The notes beneath the pieces are model-generated. The model did no database searches. It saw only the letters and a program-made list of their open reading frames with translations, and was not told the origin of the DNA. A DNA stretch of 25,493 bases from JADHUC01 sp964617665. Its GTDB lineage: Bacteria > Planctomycetota > Planctomycetia > Pirellulales > Pirellulaceae. This document shows, piece after piece, positions 1 through 8,068 of the stretch. A program made the position numbers and the translations under genes. Numbering within the stretch: position 1 is the stretch's first letter; every line of letters begins with the position of its first letter. The stretch covers positions 1-25,493 of the forward strand of contig CAZUAH010000166.1 in the NCBI GenBank assembly GCA_964617665.1, in the 5' to 3' direction.

Positions 1-41
1 GAGCTTAGCCTCACAACCGCCTGCACCGCGCCAACGGAATT

Positions 42-1607
42 TTAGTGCGGTGGCTGCTCGGCTAACGCTGTCGCCCGGTTGTTGTCGTAATCTGGGCACA
101 ATGCTACGAACTCTTCACCGCCGTACCTGGCAACGAGACCGCCGTTTGGCTCGAGTTTTTTTAGCAGGGACGAAAAGCCGATAAGAGCCTGATCTCCAGC
201 TTGATGCCCAAAAGTATCGTTAATCCTCTTGAAGTGATCCAGGTCGCAAATGATGAGACTATACGGCGATCCACATTCCAATTGAGCGTGCACGAAACGC
301 TCATGGGCGCGGTCGAATCCTGCTCGGTTGGCCACGCCAGTCAGTGGGTCTTCCTTGACTTTTTCGTTCAGTCGCTGTACGCGTCTTTCCAAGTTAGTCT
401 GGGATGATGTGTCTTGAAGCAGCAATGTGGCACCGCACACAGTGCCATCTGAGCCAAGCACTGGTGCAGCATAGGCATCGACCGATCGGTTTTCGCCCTG
501 CGCGTCGGAGATGAAAAGACGCTTTCGCAAGGAAGCCCCAACTCGAATGGCATTGATTAGCGGGCACTTTTCGGCGGGGATCGGCTTCTGGTTCTCGTCA
601 CGAAGGCGAAGCGTCGCGGGGTCCCATTGTTGCTGTTCGGCGCCGGCGGCCGAGACGCCAGTCAATAGTTCAACCGCACGATTCCACTTCAGAATCTTCA
701 GCCTTGAGTCCACGAAGACTACTCCGTCGTCCATGCTTTCCAGAAGCCGCTCGTGAAATGCGGGCGCGGCGTCCGAGCAGTGTTGCGGCGGGAACGGTGC
801 AGAGAGTCGCCATTGCTCGTCAGGCTGCGCGTCGGTCAGGTCGTGAAGCCAGCGCTGGGAGACAGATGCGGATAATCTGTCGTGATTGCCGGCGACGAAA
901 TCGCCAAATCGCTCGACCAGCTTTGGATCGAATTGTGTATTGGCATACGCAAACAACTCGGCCATTGCCCGTTCGCGTGACATCGCGCGGCGATAGAGCT
1001 GATCGGTCGTCATCGAATCGAATGCGTCCGCAATGGCCAGGATCCGCGAACCCAGCGGTAGATCGTCCTCCTTGCGGTCGAATTCCTTGTTGCGGCCGTC
1101 GTACCACGCCGGCGTGTAGTACACGATGTCCATGATTCGCGGCGAGGCGCAGCAAGCAAGTATCTCTCGCCCGAAGCCTCGATACCGGTTCATCAGCGCA
1201 GTTTCCTCAGCCGAGAGTTTACCGGGTTTCAGCAATACATGGTCAGGCACGCCGATTTTGCCGACATCGTGCAAAAGGCCAGCGATTTCAAGATCGTCTC
1301 GCTGTCTCTCATCCAATTCAAGCAGGATGGACCAGGACGAACAGGTCAGGGCAACACGAAGGCTGTGGCCGGCCGATCTGGGGTGTTTGGCCCGCAGGGC
1401 GATGAATAGGCTGCTTGCCACGCCAAGACGGACTTGAGCCAAGCGACTTTGGTGGGCTTCATCGGCTTTGACGTGCGCTGGGACAAGAGGCTGGACGACT
1501 TGGTCCAAGTTCTCCAGCAGCGATGATAAGACATCAACTTGATTGTCCGGCGCGGGCGAGGGGAGGGCCGGGGTAGGAGTAGGGCGTCTATCAGCATCAC
1601 GGCGCAT
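42..1607 (-). CDS. Degenerate HD-GYP, PAS and GGDEF signalling protein, C-terminally cut
   Basis: A cytoplasmic cyclic-di-GMP type signalling protein of 521 residues from the ATG at 1607; a TTG at 1676 would add 23 residues, and neither start has a strong ribosome site. Residues about 70-240 are an HD domain with LLHDVGKIGVPD (HD at 113-114), GHSLRV and ADAFDSMT. The other HD-GYP hallmarks are lost: the HP histidine region reads NRYRGFG, and the HHERWDGxGYP segment reads YYTPAWYDGRNKE, so phosphodiesterase activity is doubtful. Residues about 285-402 form a PAS-like sensor. A GGDEF domain follows with DPLTGVANR, DLDHFKRINDTFGH and an intact GGEEF (496-500), which fits diguanylate cyclase activity. 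The domain stops about 20 residues after GGEEF, whereas the family normally continues for some 60 or more. No membrane segment is seen. Domain identity is firm; output and integrity are inferred. Confidence 0.85.
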   Translation of the reverse strand: MRRDADRRPTPTPALPSPAPDNQVDVLSSLLENLDQVVQPLVPAHVKADEAHQSRLAQVRLGVASSLFIALRAKHPRSAGHSLRVALTCSSWSILLELDERQRDDLEIAGLLHDVGKIGVPDHVLLKPGKLSAEETALMNRYRGFGREILACCASPRIMDIVYYTPAWYDGRNKEFDRKEDDLPLGSRILAIADAFDSMTTDQLYRRAMSRERAMAELFAYANTQFDPKLVERFGDFVAGNHDRLSASVSQRWLHDLTDAQPDEQWRLSAPFPPQHCSDAAPAFHERLLESMDDGVVFVDSRLKILKWNRAVELLTGVSAAGAEQQQWDPATLRLRDENQKPIPAEKCPLINAIRVGASLRKRLFISDAQGENRSVDAYAAPVLGSDGTVCGATLLLQDTSSQTNLERRVQRLNEKVKEDPLTGVANRAGFDRAHERFVHAQLECGSPYSLIICDLDHFKRINDTFGHQAGDQALIGFSSLLKKLEPNGGLVARYGGEEFVALCPDYDNNRATALAEQPPH

Positions 1608-1850
1608 ATTCTTTGCCCAGCGTTTCTTGCGTACAGGGGTCGCTAAAAACCTAGGTCGATTCCCCCCCTTGGTCAAACGTATCTCGCTTGAACCGCGTGC
1701 TGCGTGGAGTGCTTGTATCGTCGAGCCCCGCTTAGTACTCGTGTCCGGAATAACCGCTACAGACGGACTCCTTGTTTCTTGAGAATTGATCGGTTAAGAA
1801 GTCAGGTTAGTCCCGCAGACGAACTCTGATTGACACAGGAAACCCCAGCA

Positions 1851-2708
1851 ATGCGACTGATCACTTATCAACGCGACTCGGGTCCTCGGATCGCCGGCGC
1901 AGGCGACGGCGGCTATGTCGACCTGAACGATGTCGATTCCAACCTCCCGGTATCCATGAAGGCGCTCCTAGAGCAAGGATCCACAGGGCTCCAGCAGGCC
2001 CAGGCTGCAATTGCCAACGGCCAGCCGCTTGATCAGCAGCCTGGCAAGCTATTGGCTCCCGTACCCGATCCCCAGAAAGTGATTTGCATAGGTCTAAATT
2101 ACGCCGACCACGCGGCCGAATCCGGATCACCGATTCCCAACGAACCGGTAATCTTCAACAAATTCCCAACCGCCGTATCCTCTCACGGTGCTGCAATCGT
2201 TCTGCCGAAGCTTAGCGCCCAAGTCGATTTTGAAGCCGAGTTGGTGATGATCATCGGAAAGGAAGGGCGCCACATACCAAGGGAAGAAGCGTTGGATTAC
2301 GTGGCCGGATACTCCTGCGGTCACGACGTATCGGCTCGCGATTGGCAATTGGGGAAGCCGGGCGGGCAATGGCTGATGGGCAAGACCTTTGACGGATTCG
2401 CCCCAGTTGGCCCCGAGTTGGTCACCGCGGATGAGGTGGGGGACGCCGGCGCGCTGGACATCGAACTTCGCTTGAACGGCGAGACGATGCAGAAGTCGAA
2501 CACAAAGCAATTGATCTTCCCGGTCGACCAACTGGTAGCCTACATCTCCGGCGTCTGTACGTTGAAACCCGGGGACCTGATTTTCACGGGTACGCCACCA
2601 GGCGTCGGATTCGCACGCGATCCCCAGGTTCTGATGAAACCCGGGGACGTTATCGAAGTCGAGATCGAGAAACTCGGCCTGCTGCGGAACGAGACAGTAG
2701 CCGAATAG
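1851..2708 (+). CDS. Fumarylacetoacetate hydrolase family protein
   Basis: A 285-residue soluble enzyme of the FAH superfamily, which contains metal-dependent hydrolases and lyases acting on 2-oxo or acylpyruvate-type acids (fumarylpyruvate, ureidoglycolate, 2,4-diketo-3-deoxy sugar acids). The core begins at ICIGLNYADHAAE. The Mg-binding acidic set is visible as E128 and E130 in DFEAELV and D159 in GHDVSARD. MGKTFDGFAPVGP and the C-terminal FTGTPPGVGFARDP are family signatures. The length matches the short single-domain FAH class. The ATG at 1851 is chosen because AGGA lies about 10 bases upstream and MRLITYQ is a typical N-terminus; an in-frame TTG at 1830 is less likely. The gene stands alone, divergent from the signalling gene and convergent with glucokinase. 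The exact substrate cannot be read from the sequence; a sugar-acid or ureidoglycolate role is only a family-level guess. Confidence 0.9.
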   Translation: MRLITYQRDSGPRIAGAGDGGYVDLNDVDSNLPVSMKALLEQGSTGLQQAQAAIANGQPLDQQPGKLLAPVPDPQKVICIGLNYADHAAESGSPIPNEPVIFNKFPTAVSSHGAAIVLPKLSAQVDFEAELVMIIGKEGRHIPREEALDYVAGYSCGHDVSARDWQLGKPGGQWLMGKTFDGFAPVGPELVTADEVGDAGALDIELRLNGETMQKSNTKQLIFPVDQLVAYISGVCTLKPGDLIFTGTPPGVGFARDPQVLMKPGDVIEVEIEKLGLLRNETVAE

Positions 2709-2730
2709 CAGCGCTCGAAGCGTGTGTTAC

Positions 2731-4087
2731 TCAGGCAATCTTGCTGAACGCATAACGGGCAGCGCCGTCTATCCCCAACGTCCTGGATGTGACCAGGTAG
2801 ACAGGCGTTTGCCTCAGCTTGTCCGTGTGTTCATAGGACTCGTCGAAGATCTCCATGAATCTTCCCGAAAGAAACTGCTTTCTTAGTCGCCGAGCGTTCC
2901 CGCCTGACAAGTAGACTCCGCCATAAGCGCAAAAATCGTGTACCGCGTCTCTGGCGGCAGCCGCAACGGCATCGACAAAGATGCTCACCGCACATTTCAG
3001 AGCGGCACGATGTTCTTTATCCTTGAACGCTTGGATTATCCGCCTTCCAGCTACCTGAGGGGGCGCGTCGTGGAGTGATGCCACAAAACTCGGAAACTCC
3101 TCTTTCTGCCGCAAAGCCTTGATCTTGTCCGTCGTTGCGCCGTCCAGCAGGTTGCCGTAGCACAGGAACCTCACAACGTTTGTCAATCCCTTGCCTGATG
3201 CCACTAATTCAGCGTCCGGGTCACGTCCGCCCGCTACTTCATCCCGGAGGTACTTATACAGCGCCCATTCGAAGTCATTTCTTGGACTCCATGCCTTGTG
3301 GCCACCTTCGGAGGGTTGCGAGTAATATGTCTCTTCGCCCTCATCCCAAAAAACAGGGGCAACGCCAAGACCGCTCCCTGGGCCAAGAACAACCATAGTC
3401 TTGGGAGCGGTGTCCTTTTGCTCAGTCNNNNNNNNNNNNNNNNNNNNNNNNNNNNNNNNNNNNNNNNNNNNNNNNNNNNNNNNNNNNNNNNNNNNNNNNN
3501 NNNNNNNNNNNNNNNNNNNNNNNNNNNGCCCCTTGTTGGTTCGCCCCTTGTTGGTTCGCCCCTTGTTGGTTCGCCCCTTGTTGGTTCGCCCCTTGTTCAG
3601 CCGCCTTTTGCTCAACCGATTTCGAGTTGTGGGGTATTTCTAACCAGTCTTCTTTCGTCAAAAAAGGAACCTGTTGCGCGTTGGCGAAGAAATCGTTGAT
3701 TAGTTCCACCCTCACGCCGATAGTCTCTAGCTCCGCAGTCGATACTTCCAAGTCGATATTGGTGAATTTGCAGTATGTTCCACCACGCTGAATCACCCCT
3801 GCGCATCCCAAAACCGCTTGTTTTGGCGGAGTGAGGCCCTTTCCCTGGAGGATTTCGTGAAACTCGACAAACATGTCTTTGACGCTGTCAACTTCGGTCC
3901 CGAACCAAGTCGCCCTGATCAGCCTTTCGACCTTGCCGTCATCGTCGCGACCATAGAGAGCAAGACGCTCCTTTGTGCCGCCCAGATCCCCCGATGTAAC
4001 AAAACTCTTGAACGAACTGACGTTTTCAAAGCCATCATAGAACTCGATCATGGGGCTTTCTGTTCCGTTGTTTTCCGGCATGTTCAT
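2731..4087 (-). CDS. glk: Glucokinase, interrupted by an assembly gap in a coding repeat
   Basis: ATP-dependent glucokinase of the bacterial Glk family (PF02685 type), phosphorylating glucose to glucose-6-phosphate in the cytoplasm. The N-terminal part (3528-4087) carries the phosphate-binding loop GDLGGTKERLALYG, then LGCAGVI and the ELINDFFA motif that supplies the catalytic aspartate. The C-terminal part (2731-3427) carries VVLGPGSGLGVAPVF, SEGGHKAW with the sugar-binding Glu and His, ELVASGKGLTN and YLSGGNARR. Between them is a glutamine-rich pentapeptide array (GANQQ) followed by 100 N. The two parts lie in different frames only because the gap length is a placeholder. In E. coli Glk the same position is a short loop just before the GxGTGLG segment, so the array extends a loop. 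The ATG at 4087 has AGAGAGG a few bases upstream. Family call is firm; true length is unknown. Confidence 0.88.
3428..3527. other. Assembly gap of 100 N
   Basis: Exactly 100 N, the usual placeholder for a gap of unknown size, placed directly against a tandem array. The assembly most likely failed because reads could not span or resolve the repeat. The reading frames on either side disagree, which carries no biological meaning given the arbitrary gap length. Confidence 0.97.
3528..3617. repeat. 15-bp coding tandem repeat in glucokinase
   Basis: Four identical 15-bp units (gccccttgttggttc) run from 3528 to 3587, followed by two diverged units at 3588-3602 and 3603-3617. The array runs into the N gap, so the copy number is a minimum. 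Fifteen bases is five codons, so each unit adds GANQQ to glucokinase without shifting frame. The 11-mer ccttttgctca occurs in the last diverged unit (3604-3614) and again just beyond the gap (3414-3424), giving an EQK motif on both sides of the array. Confidence 0.93.
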
Positions 4088-4529
4088 TGCTGACCTCTCT
4101 GGGACTCACATCCACTTTCATTCGATGACAAATCGCGATTCAAGACCCACACGTAAGCTTACCATTTGTGAGTAGTATTTGACGCTTGAATTCAGGAGAC
4201 TTTGGTATGTATGCCCCCGTAATGATAGAGAATCTGCGCTGAAAAGCAGGTAGAGGGGCGAAACTCCCTCGTCACCGCTGTCGGCGAGGGGTTCGCAAGC
4301 CTGCGTAACGCAATCGCGTTTGGGCAAGCAGCATTGATTTCACTGCAGATCGCCGGACCCAACGCTGCGTTCCCTGGCCAGCCCTTTCAGTTTCCGCCAC
4401 GGCGAGGATAATGGCGATACTATCACAGCCACTGAGCACACAGCACCGCCGGACTAGCTCACGCACGCCGGCCAACTCGGCGGTTGACGTGCCGTCCTGT
4501 TGAGCGGTGTTAACGGAGATGATGGCGAT
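4088..4529. other. Divergent intergenic region with a weak hairpin
   Basis: About 440 bases separate the divergently transcribed glucokinase and the unknown gene at 4530, so promoters for both should lie here, but no convincing -35/-10 pair was recognised. An imperfect inverted repeat lies at 4258-4271 and 4285-4296 (gcgaa...ccctcg against cgaggg...ttcgc) with a 13-base loop. Short open frames in the region lack ribosome sites and protein-like composition. No RNA gene was seen. Confidence 0.35.
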
Positions 4530-5177
4530 ATGGTAAGCCAAAACGACATTCTCGCGGCGAGGGACGCTTCCCTGGCCTGTCTTGATTCACTCACACAAGC
4601 TCACGACGAACTAGAGAGACTCTGGCGAGTGGAATGGGAAGTAGATGGTCACTCCCGTACCCGCAAACCACCAGAAGAATCACGAAATTCCAACGTCGTC
4701 GAGAGGTTCATGGATGACGGTCTTCAGCGTTTGACGTCTCAAGACCACGCGAATATCCAGTCGAGTGCGGACGAACGAAACGATAAAGTTGTGATCGAGA
4801 GGTCATGTTGCCGAGGCGCTGCCATGGCGGTAGAGGCTGAAAAGTTCCTGGAGAGAGCAACGGCGCTGGTGGAAGACATGCGGCGCCACGCCGCAGCGGC
4901 CATGGACGAAGGCCTGACAGACGATGTCTGCGTCGTCGTGGAACGTACGCGAGAGGATGACGTCGTCTTGGCTGGGCGGTCGTACTCGTCTTACCACGCT
5001 GCAGCAGTAGATCATGTCGCGAGATTCGCCTTGTGCTGGCCAAGTATCTATCCGTTCCCCGAGATCATGCAGAGACTGAAAGAGGCTGCAAGCGAGCCTG
5101 CAGAGGAACTACGCGAAATTGCCGAAGGAATCCGTGCGGAGGCGGCCGCAGCGATTCGCGCGCTGCCCGATCACTAG
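4530..5177 (+). CDS. Hypothetical alpha-helical protein
   Basis: I do not recognise this 215-residue protein. It is hydrophilic, rich in Ala, Glu, Asp and Arg, and probably mostly helical, with a C-terminal stretch that could form a coiled coil (EIMQRLKEAASEPAEELREIAEGI). There is no signal peptide or membrane segment. Codon choice looks like the neighbouring genes, which supports a real gene. The ATG at 4530 has GGAG about 11 bases upstream; an in-frame TTG at 4500 would add ten residues. It is divergent from glucokinase and convergent with the anti-sigma gene, so no operon partner suggests a role. Confidence 0.6.
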   Translation: MVSQNDILAARDASLACLDSLTQAHDELERLWRVEWEVDGHSRTRKPPEESRNSNVVERFMDDGLQRLTSQDHANIQSSADERNDKVVIERSCCRGAAMAVEAEKFLERATALVEDMRRHAAAAMDEGLTDDVCVVVERTREDDVVLAGRSYSSYHAAAVDHVARFALCWPSIYPFPEIMQRLKEAASEPAEELREIAEGIRAEAAAAIRALPDH

Positions 5178-5229
5178 TGAGACGGTCGTCGGTTGGCCCA
5201 TCGATTTAGCAGGTAGGCTGTCTGCGATC

Positions 5230-6567
5230 CTACTGTGCCAGAGTGGTTATCCGTTCGGCGCTAACAGTTTCGGATTTCAGATCGCCGTAGATGACCTGAT
5301 ACTTGCCGTCGTCCAGCTTCCAACGCAGCAGCACCTTGTCGTTGTCCTTCGGTCCAACCGTCTTGCCGTAGTAGGCGGCATCGGGGTTGTCTCGGAGAAT
5401 CCCGTTGATGCTGGCGAAGCCCGAAGTGGCCTGCATCACCTTGCGGTATTCCTTGGATCTACGATTCTCTGCTGTGGGGCGTCCCTTGATGCCTATGAAC
5501 TCGAACATCCGATTGCGAGTCACATCGCCGTAGACCATCTTGACTTTCGGGTAATCTCCGCCACTCAGCTCTGCGTAGATCTCCAGGGCCTCGGCAATGC
5601 GACGCAGTTGCTCGTCCAGCGGTTCGGGTTTCGGAGTCTTGTCGGCGAAATCTGCAGGGGGGGCCGTGGCGAAAAGCTTCGGGGCGAGATCGTCATTCCA
5701 CTGGAAATCGTCCAGGCGGGTAACGGTCGGTACGCCGCTCATCTTCATCCTGTATTCGATCAAGACGGGCAGTTGCGTCTGCGAGTCGATCCAAATCGCT
5801 GCCGTCCCGGACAAGACGTCTGGGGCGATTTTGACCATGGCGATCTCGAATCCGGCCGCCGTCTTGTCTTTGATTTTCTTGGTCCCTAAGTCGCGATCCG
5901 CCTTGCCAGCGAACTTGCCCAGGTTCTCCATCATCATCAACGGCGGGAATTTCCCCTGCCGCGCCGCTGCGTGTCGATAGGTCTGGCTGTCATGATCCAG
6001 GTGGAGGCCCCTTTCTCCGAATGGAAAGATCATCGTATCTTCCAACTTCTCCCCTCGGTATGTTTCCATGCGCACTGACCCTGGGACGAGCCAATAGAAC
6101 TTGCCCGATATCTTTTCCTTAACGTCGATGTCGGCTTCGATATGCATAGTGAAGACAACCGATCGAGCCTCACGGATGCTGGCCGCCATCCGGTCCATGG
6201 CCGATAGTGACGGCGTGCTGGAAATGCTCCAAATCAACACGATACCGATTGTCGCGACCAGGGCTGTACCGCCCATCGCAATTCGCTGACGCATAGTAGT
6301 TCCTCCTATCCAACGTTTCATTCGAACGCCAAATTCCGCGGTCTCCGGCGCCCCGCCGGTCGGCAGTACTGCCAAGAGCCGTTCTCGTGCCTCTTCATGT
6401 CCGGAATCGAACCTGGCGTGGACGTCGCTCAACTGCTCGGCGAGCGATCGCACCGTCGCGACGCGCGCCCGGCACTCGGGACACTCGTCCAAGTGCCGCG
6501 CGAGGTGCGTGCTGTCGTCGTCGGCGACGGCAATCTGCACGATTTCTTCTCGCGATAGGCAGTTCAT
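5230..6567 (-). CDS. Membrane anti-sigma factor with zinc finger and LolA/MucB-like C-terminal domain
   Basis: A 445-residue single-pass membrane protein, probably the anti-sigma factor of the ECF sigma encoded immediately upstream. The cytoplasmic N-terminus carries a zinc-anti-sigma (zf-HC2) motif RHLDECPEC, with H25, C29 and C32 in HxxxCxxC spacing. One membrane segment lies at about residues 96-116 (GGTALVATIGIVLIW). The rest, about 330 residues, should lie outside the cytoplasmic membrane. Its first half (SMDRMAASIREARSVVFTMH, then WIDSQTQLPV) resembles the LolA/MucB-type lipid-binding fold seen in planctomycete anti-sigma-like proteins. Its ATG directly abuts the sigma stop codon (no bases between), so translation is probably coupled. 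In the family model, an envelope signal relayed through the outer domain releases the sigma factor. The signal itself is unknown. Confidence 0.85.
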   Translation of the reverse strand: MNCLSREEIVQIAVADDDSTHLARHLDECPECRARVATVRSLAEQLSDVHARFDSGHEEARERLLAVLPTGGAPETAEFGVRMKRWIGGTTMRQRIAMGGTALVATIGIVLIWSISSTPSLSAMDRMAASIREARSVVFTMHIEADIDVKEKISGKFYWLVPGSVRMETYRGEKLEDTMIFPFGERGLHLDHDSQTYRHAAARQGKFPPLMMMENLGKFAGKADRDLGTKKIKDKTAAGFEIAMVKIAPDVLSGTAAIWIDSQTQLPVLIEYRMKMSGVPTVTRLDDFQWNDDLAPKLFATAPPADFADKTPKPEPLDEQLRRIAEALEIYAELSGGDYPKVKMVYGDVTRNRMFEFIGIKGRPTAENRRSKEYRKVMQATSGFASINGILRDNPDAAYYGKTVGPKDNDKVLLRWKLDDGKYQVIYGDLKSETVSAERITTLAQ

Positions 6568-7137
6568 TCACTTTGTCTCCTTCTGCGTCTCGCCCCGGCA
6601 AAGCCGAGTGGTCAATCGGCGGAGCGCCCGTTTGAGCAACGCGTAAAAGCCGGACCGCGAAAGGTCCAACAACTCGGCGGCTTGCCGAGCGTCGCGCTGC
6701 TGGAGGAAGAAGGCGTGGATGGCCAGCCGCTCTCGCTCCGGTAGTGTGACCACGTGTTGCATCACCCGATCGAGTTCCTCGGCGTCCCCGATGGCCTTGA
6801 AATCATCTGCAGACGACTCCATTTCCAGGCAGTTGCCTGCCACGAACTGGTGCCGGTCGCGACGGAGGCTTCGCTTTCTCTCCCGAGCGACTTGCCGAGC
6901 GATGCCGACGATCCAAGCGCCGAACCGTTCCGGATTACGCAACTGCTCGAGCTTCCGATAGGCCCGCAAGAAAGACTCCTGCGCCAAGTCCTGGACCATG
7001 GCATAGTCCCGTGCCACACCGCCCACGACCGCCCGAACCAGGGCGGCGTAGCGGTCGTACAGGCGACCGAACGCTTCGCGGTCTCCCGCCAAGGTTTCCG
7101 CCACCAATTCGGCATCAGTGGGAGCTTCCTTTTCCAT
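6568..7137 (-). CDS. ECF RNA polymerase sigma factor
   Basis: A 189-residue ECF (group 4) sigma-70 factor that would direct RNA polymerase to a small regulon. Region 2 is clear: AFGRLYDRYAALVRAVV, then DYAMVQDLAQESFLRAYRKL, then NPERFGAWIVGIARQVA. Region 4 follows after a linker: TLPERERLAIHAFFLQQ and a helix-turn-helix DARQAAELLDLSRSGFYALL. I start at the ATG at 7137, where the protein begins MEKEAPTDAELV. The same frame is open to 7296, but those extra 53 residues do not look like sigma sequence. The stop codon touches the ATG of the anti-sigma gene. It is divergent from a second, unrelated-looking ECF sigma at 7443, and the roughly 300 bases between the starts should hold both promoters. 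Confidence 0.9.
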   Translation of the reverse strand: MEKEAPTDAELVAETLAGDREAFGRLYDRYAALVRAVVGGVARDYAMVQDLAQESFLRAYRKLEQLRNPERFGAWIVGIARQVARERKRSLRRDRHQFVAGNCLEMESSADDFKAIGDAEELDRVMQHVVTLPERERLAIHAFFLQQRDARQAAELLDLSRSGFYALLKRALRRLTTRLCRGETQKETK

Positions 7138-7430
7138 GGTCTCTACACTAGTGGCCGCCACGGTGTGCGTGTCCAGCGGAAACCGCGAGATTGGGCGAAA
7201 AGTCTTGTGCACATCCCAGATTAGAGCATAGCTGGTGCTGCGAAGCTGGTCACCATAGGCCGTGATGGAAACGAAACGACAGTTCCTGTGAGGCATCGTG
7301 GGATGATTCGCCTGTCACTCTATGAGTAAGGCGGCGAATCCGCCAGAATGAACGGTAGATTGCCGGTCCTGTTGAAAACGTTCTCCTAAAACGTGAAAGG
7401 TCTCGGCAGCTGCTTCGTGTAAAGAGGTAG

Positions 7431-7435
7431 GGAGG
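7431..7435 (+). promoter_or_regulatory. Ribosome binding site for the TTG-started sigma gene
   Basis: A perfect GGAGG lies seven bases before the TTG at 7443. No in-frame ATG fits the start of the sigma domain, so this site decides the start. Confidence 0.7.
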
Positions 7436-7442
7436 AACGCGT

Positions 7443-8054
7443 TTGAGTCAGGTTCCGGAGACCCGTGATAGCTTACTGATGCGGTTGACGGATGCGGCGG
7501 ATCATGAGGCGTGGTGCCAGTTCACCGCGATTTATCGGCCGCTGATATATCGTGTTGCGCGCCGCCAGGGATTGCAGGACGCGGATGCCCAGGATCTGAC
7601 CCAGCGAGTGCTCTTATCCGTTGCCGGAGCGATTGACCAATGGCATACACGGCCCAAACGGGCCAGGTTTCGGACCTGGCTGCACACGGTCGCAAAGAAT
7701 GCGGTGATTGATCACTTGCGTACCGCGAAACCGGATGTCGCCGAAGGAGGAACGACCGCACAGTTGCGGCTGCAAGAGGCAGTCGATAGTCGTGTCAGCG
7801 TGGAGGAACTGGATAGGGAGTATCAGCGTGAGTTGTTTCGTTGGGCTGCGAGAGAGGTTCGCGGGGAATTCGCAGAGACAACGTGGCTGGCGTTTTGGCT
7901 CACCGCCGTTGATGGGCTGTCGATCCCTGCCGTGGCCGACGAGCTAGGGAAGACCGTCGGAGCGGTCTACATCGCACGCAGCCGCGTGATGCAGCGTCTG
8001 CGCGAAAAGGTGACGGAGTACGAGACCGAAACTGATGATCCCACGGTGATCTGA
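7443..8054 (+). CDS. ECF sigma factor, planctomycete type, TTG start
   Basis: A 203-residue sigma-70 family factor of the type common in planctomycetes, where the protein opens with a phrase like TRDSLLMRLTDAADHEAWCQ. Region 2 runs through FTAIYRPLIYRVARRQGL, DADAQDLTQRVLLSVAGAI and ARFRTWLHTVAKNAVIDHL. Region 4 contains TAVDGLSIPAVADELGKTVG with a helix-turn-helix, then AVYIARSRVMQRLREKV. The TTG start is supported by GGAGG seven bases upstream. It is the first gene of an operon with the kinase at 8069 (14-base gap) and the giant exported protein at 9724. There is no separate anti-sigma gene, so the zinc-finger N-terminus of the kinase is the natural candidate for controlling it. That pairing is known in planctomycete ECF groups but is inferred here. 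Confidence 0.92.
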   Translation: MSQVPETRDSLLMRLTDAADHEAWCQFTAIYRPLIYRVARRQGLQDADAQDLTQRVLLSVAGAIDQWHTRPKRARFRTWLHTVAKNAVIDHLRTAKPDVAEGGTTAQLRLQEAVDSRVSVEELDREYQRELFRWAAREVRGEFAETTWLAFWLTAVDGLSIPAVADELGKTVGAVYIARSRVMQRLREKVTEYETETDDPTVI

Positions 8055-8068
8055 GAGTTGGTGGACCA

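Noticed and set aside
4272..4541. Minus-strand open frame of 89 residues overlapping the start of the unknown gene
   Set aside because: It needs a TTG start with no ribosome site, overlaps the opposite gene start and shows no family motif.
5119..5889. Plus-strand open frame of about 256 residues
   Set aside because: It is antisense to the anti-sigma outer domain and overlaps the end of the unknown gene in another frame. The anti-sigma has a zinc finger, membrane helix and abutting sigma gene in its favour.
7281..7286. ECF-like -35 hexamer GGAACT on the minus strand upstream of the first sigma gene
   Set aside because: No matching -10 element at the expected distance. A single hexamer is too weak to call an autoregulated promoter.
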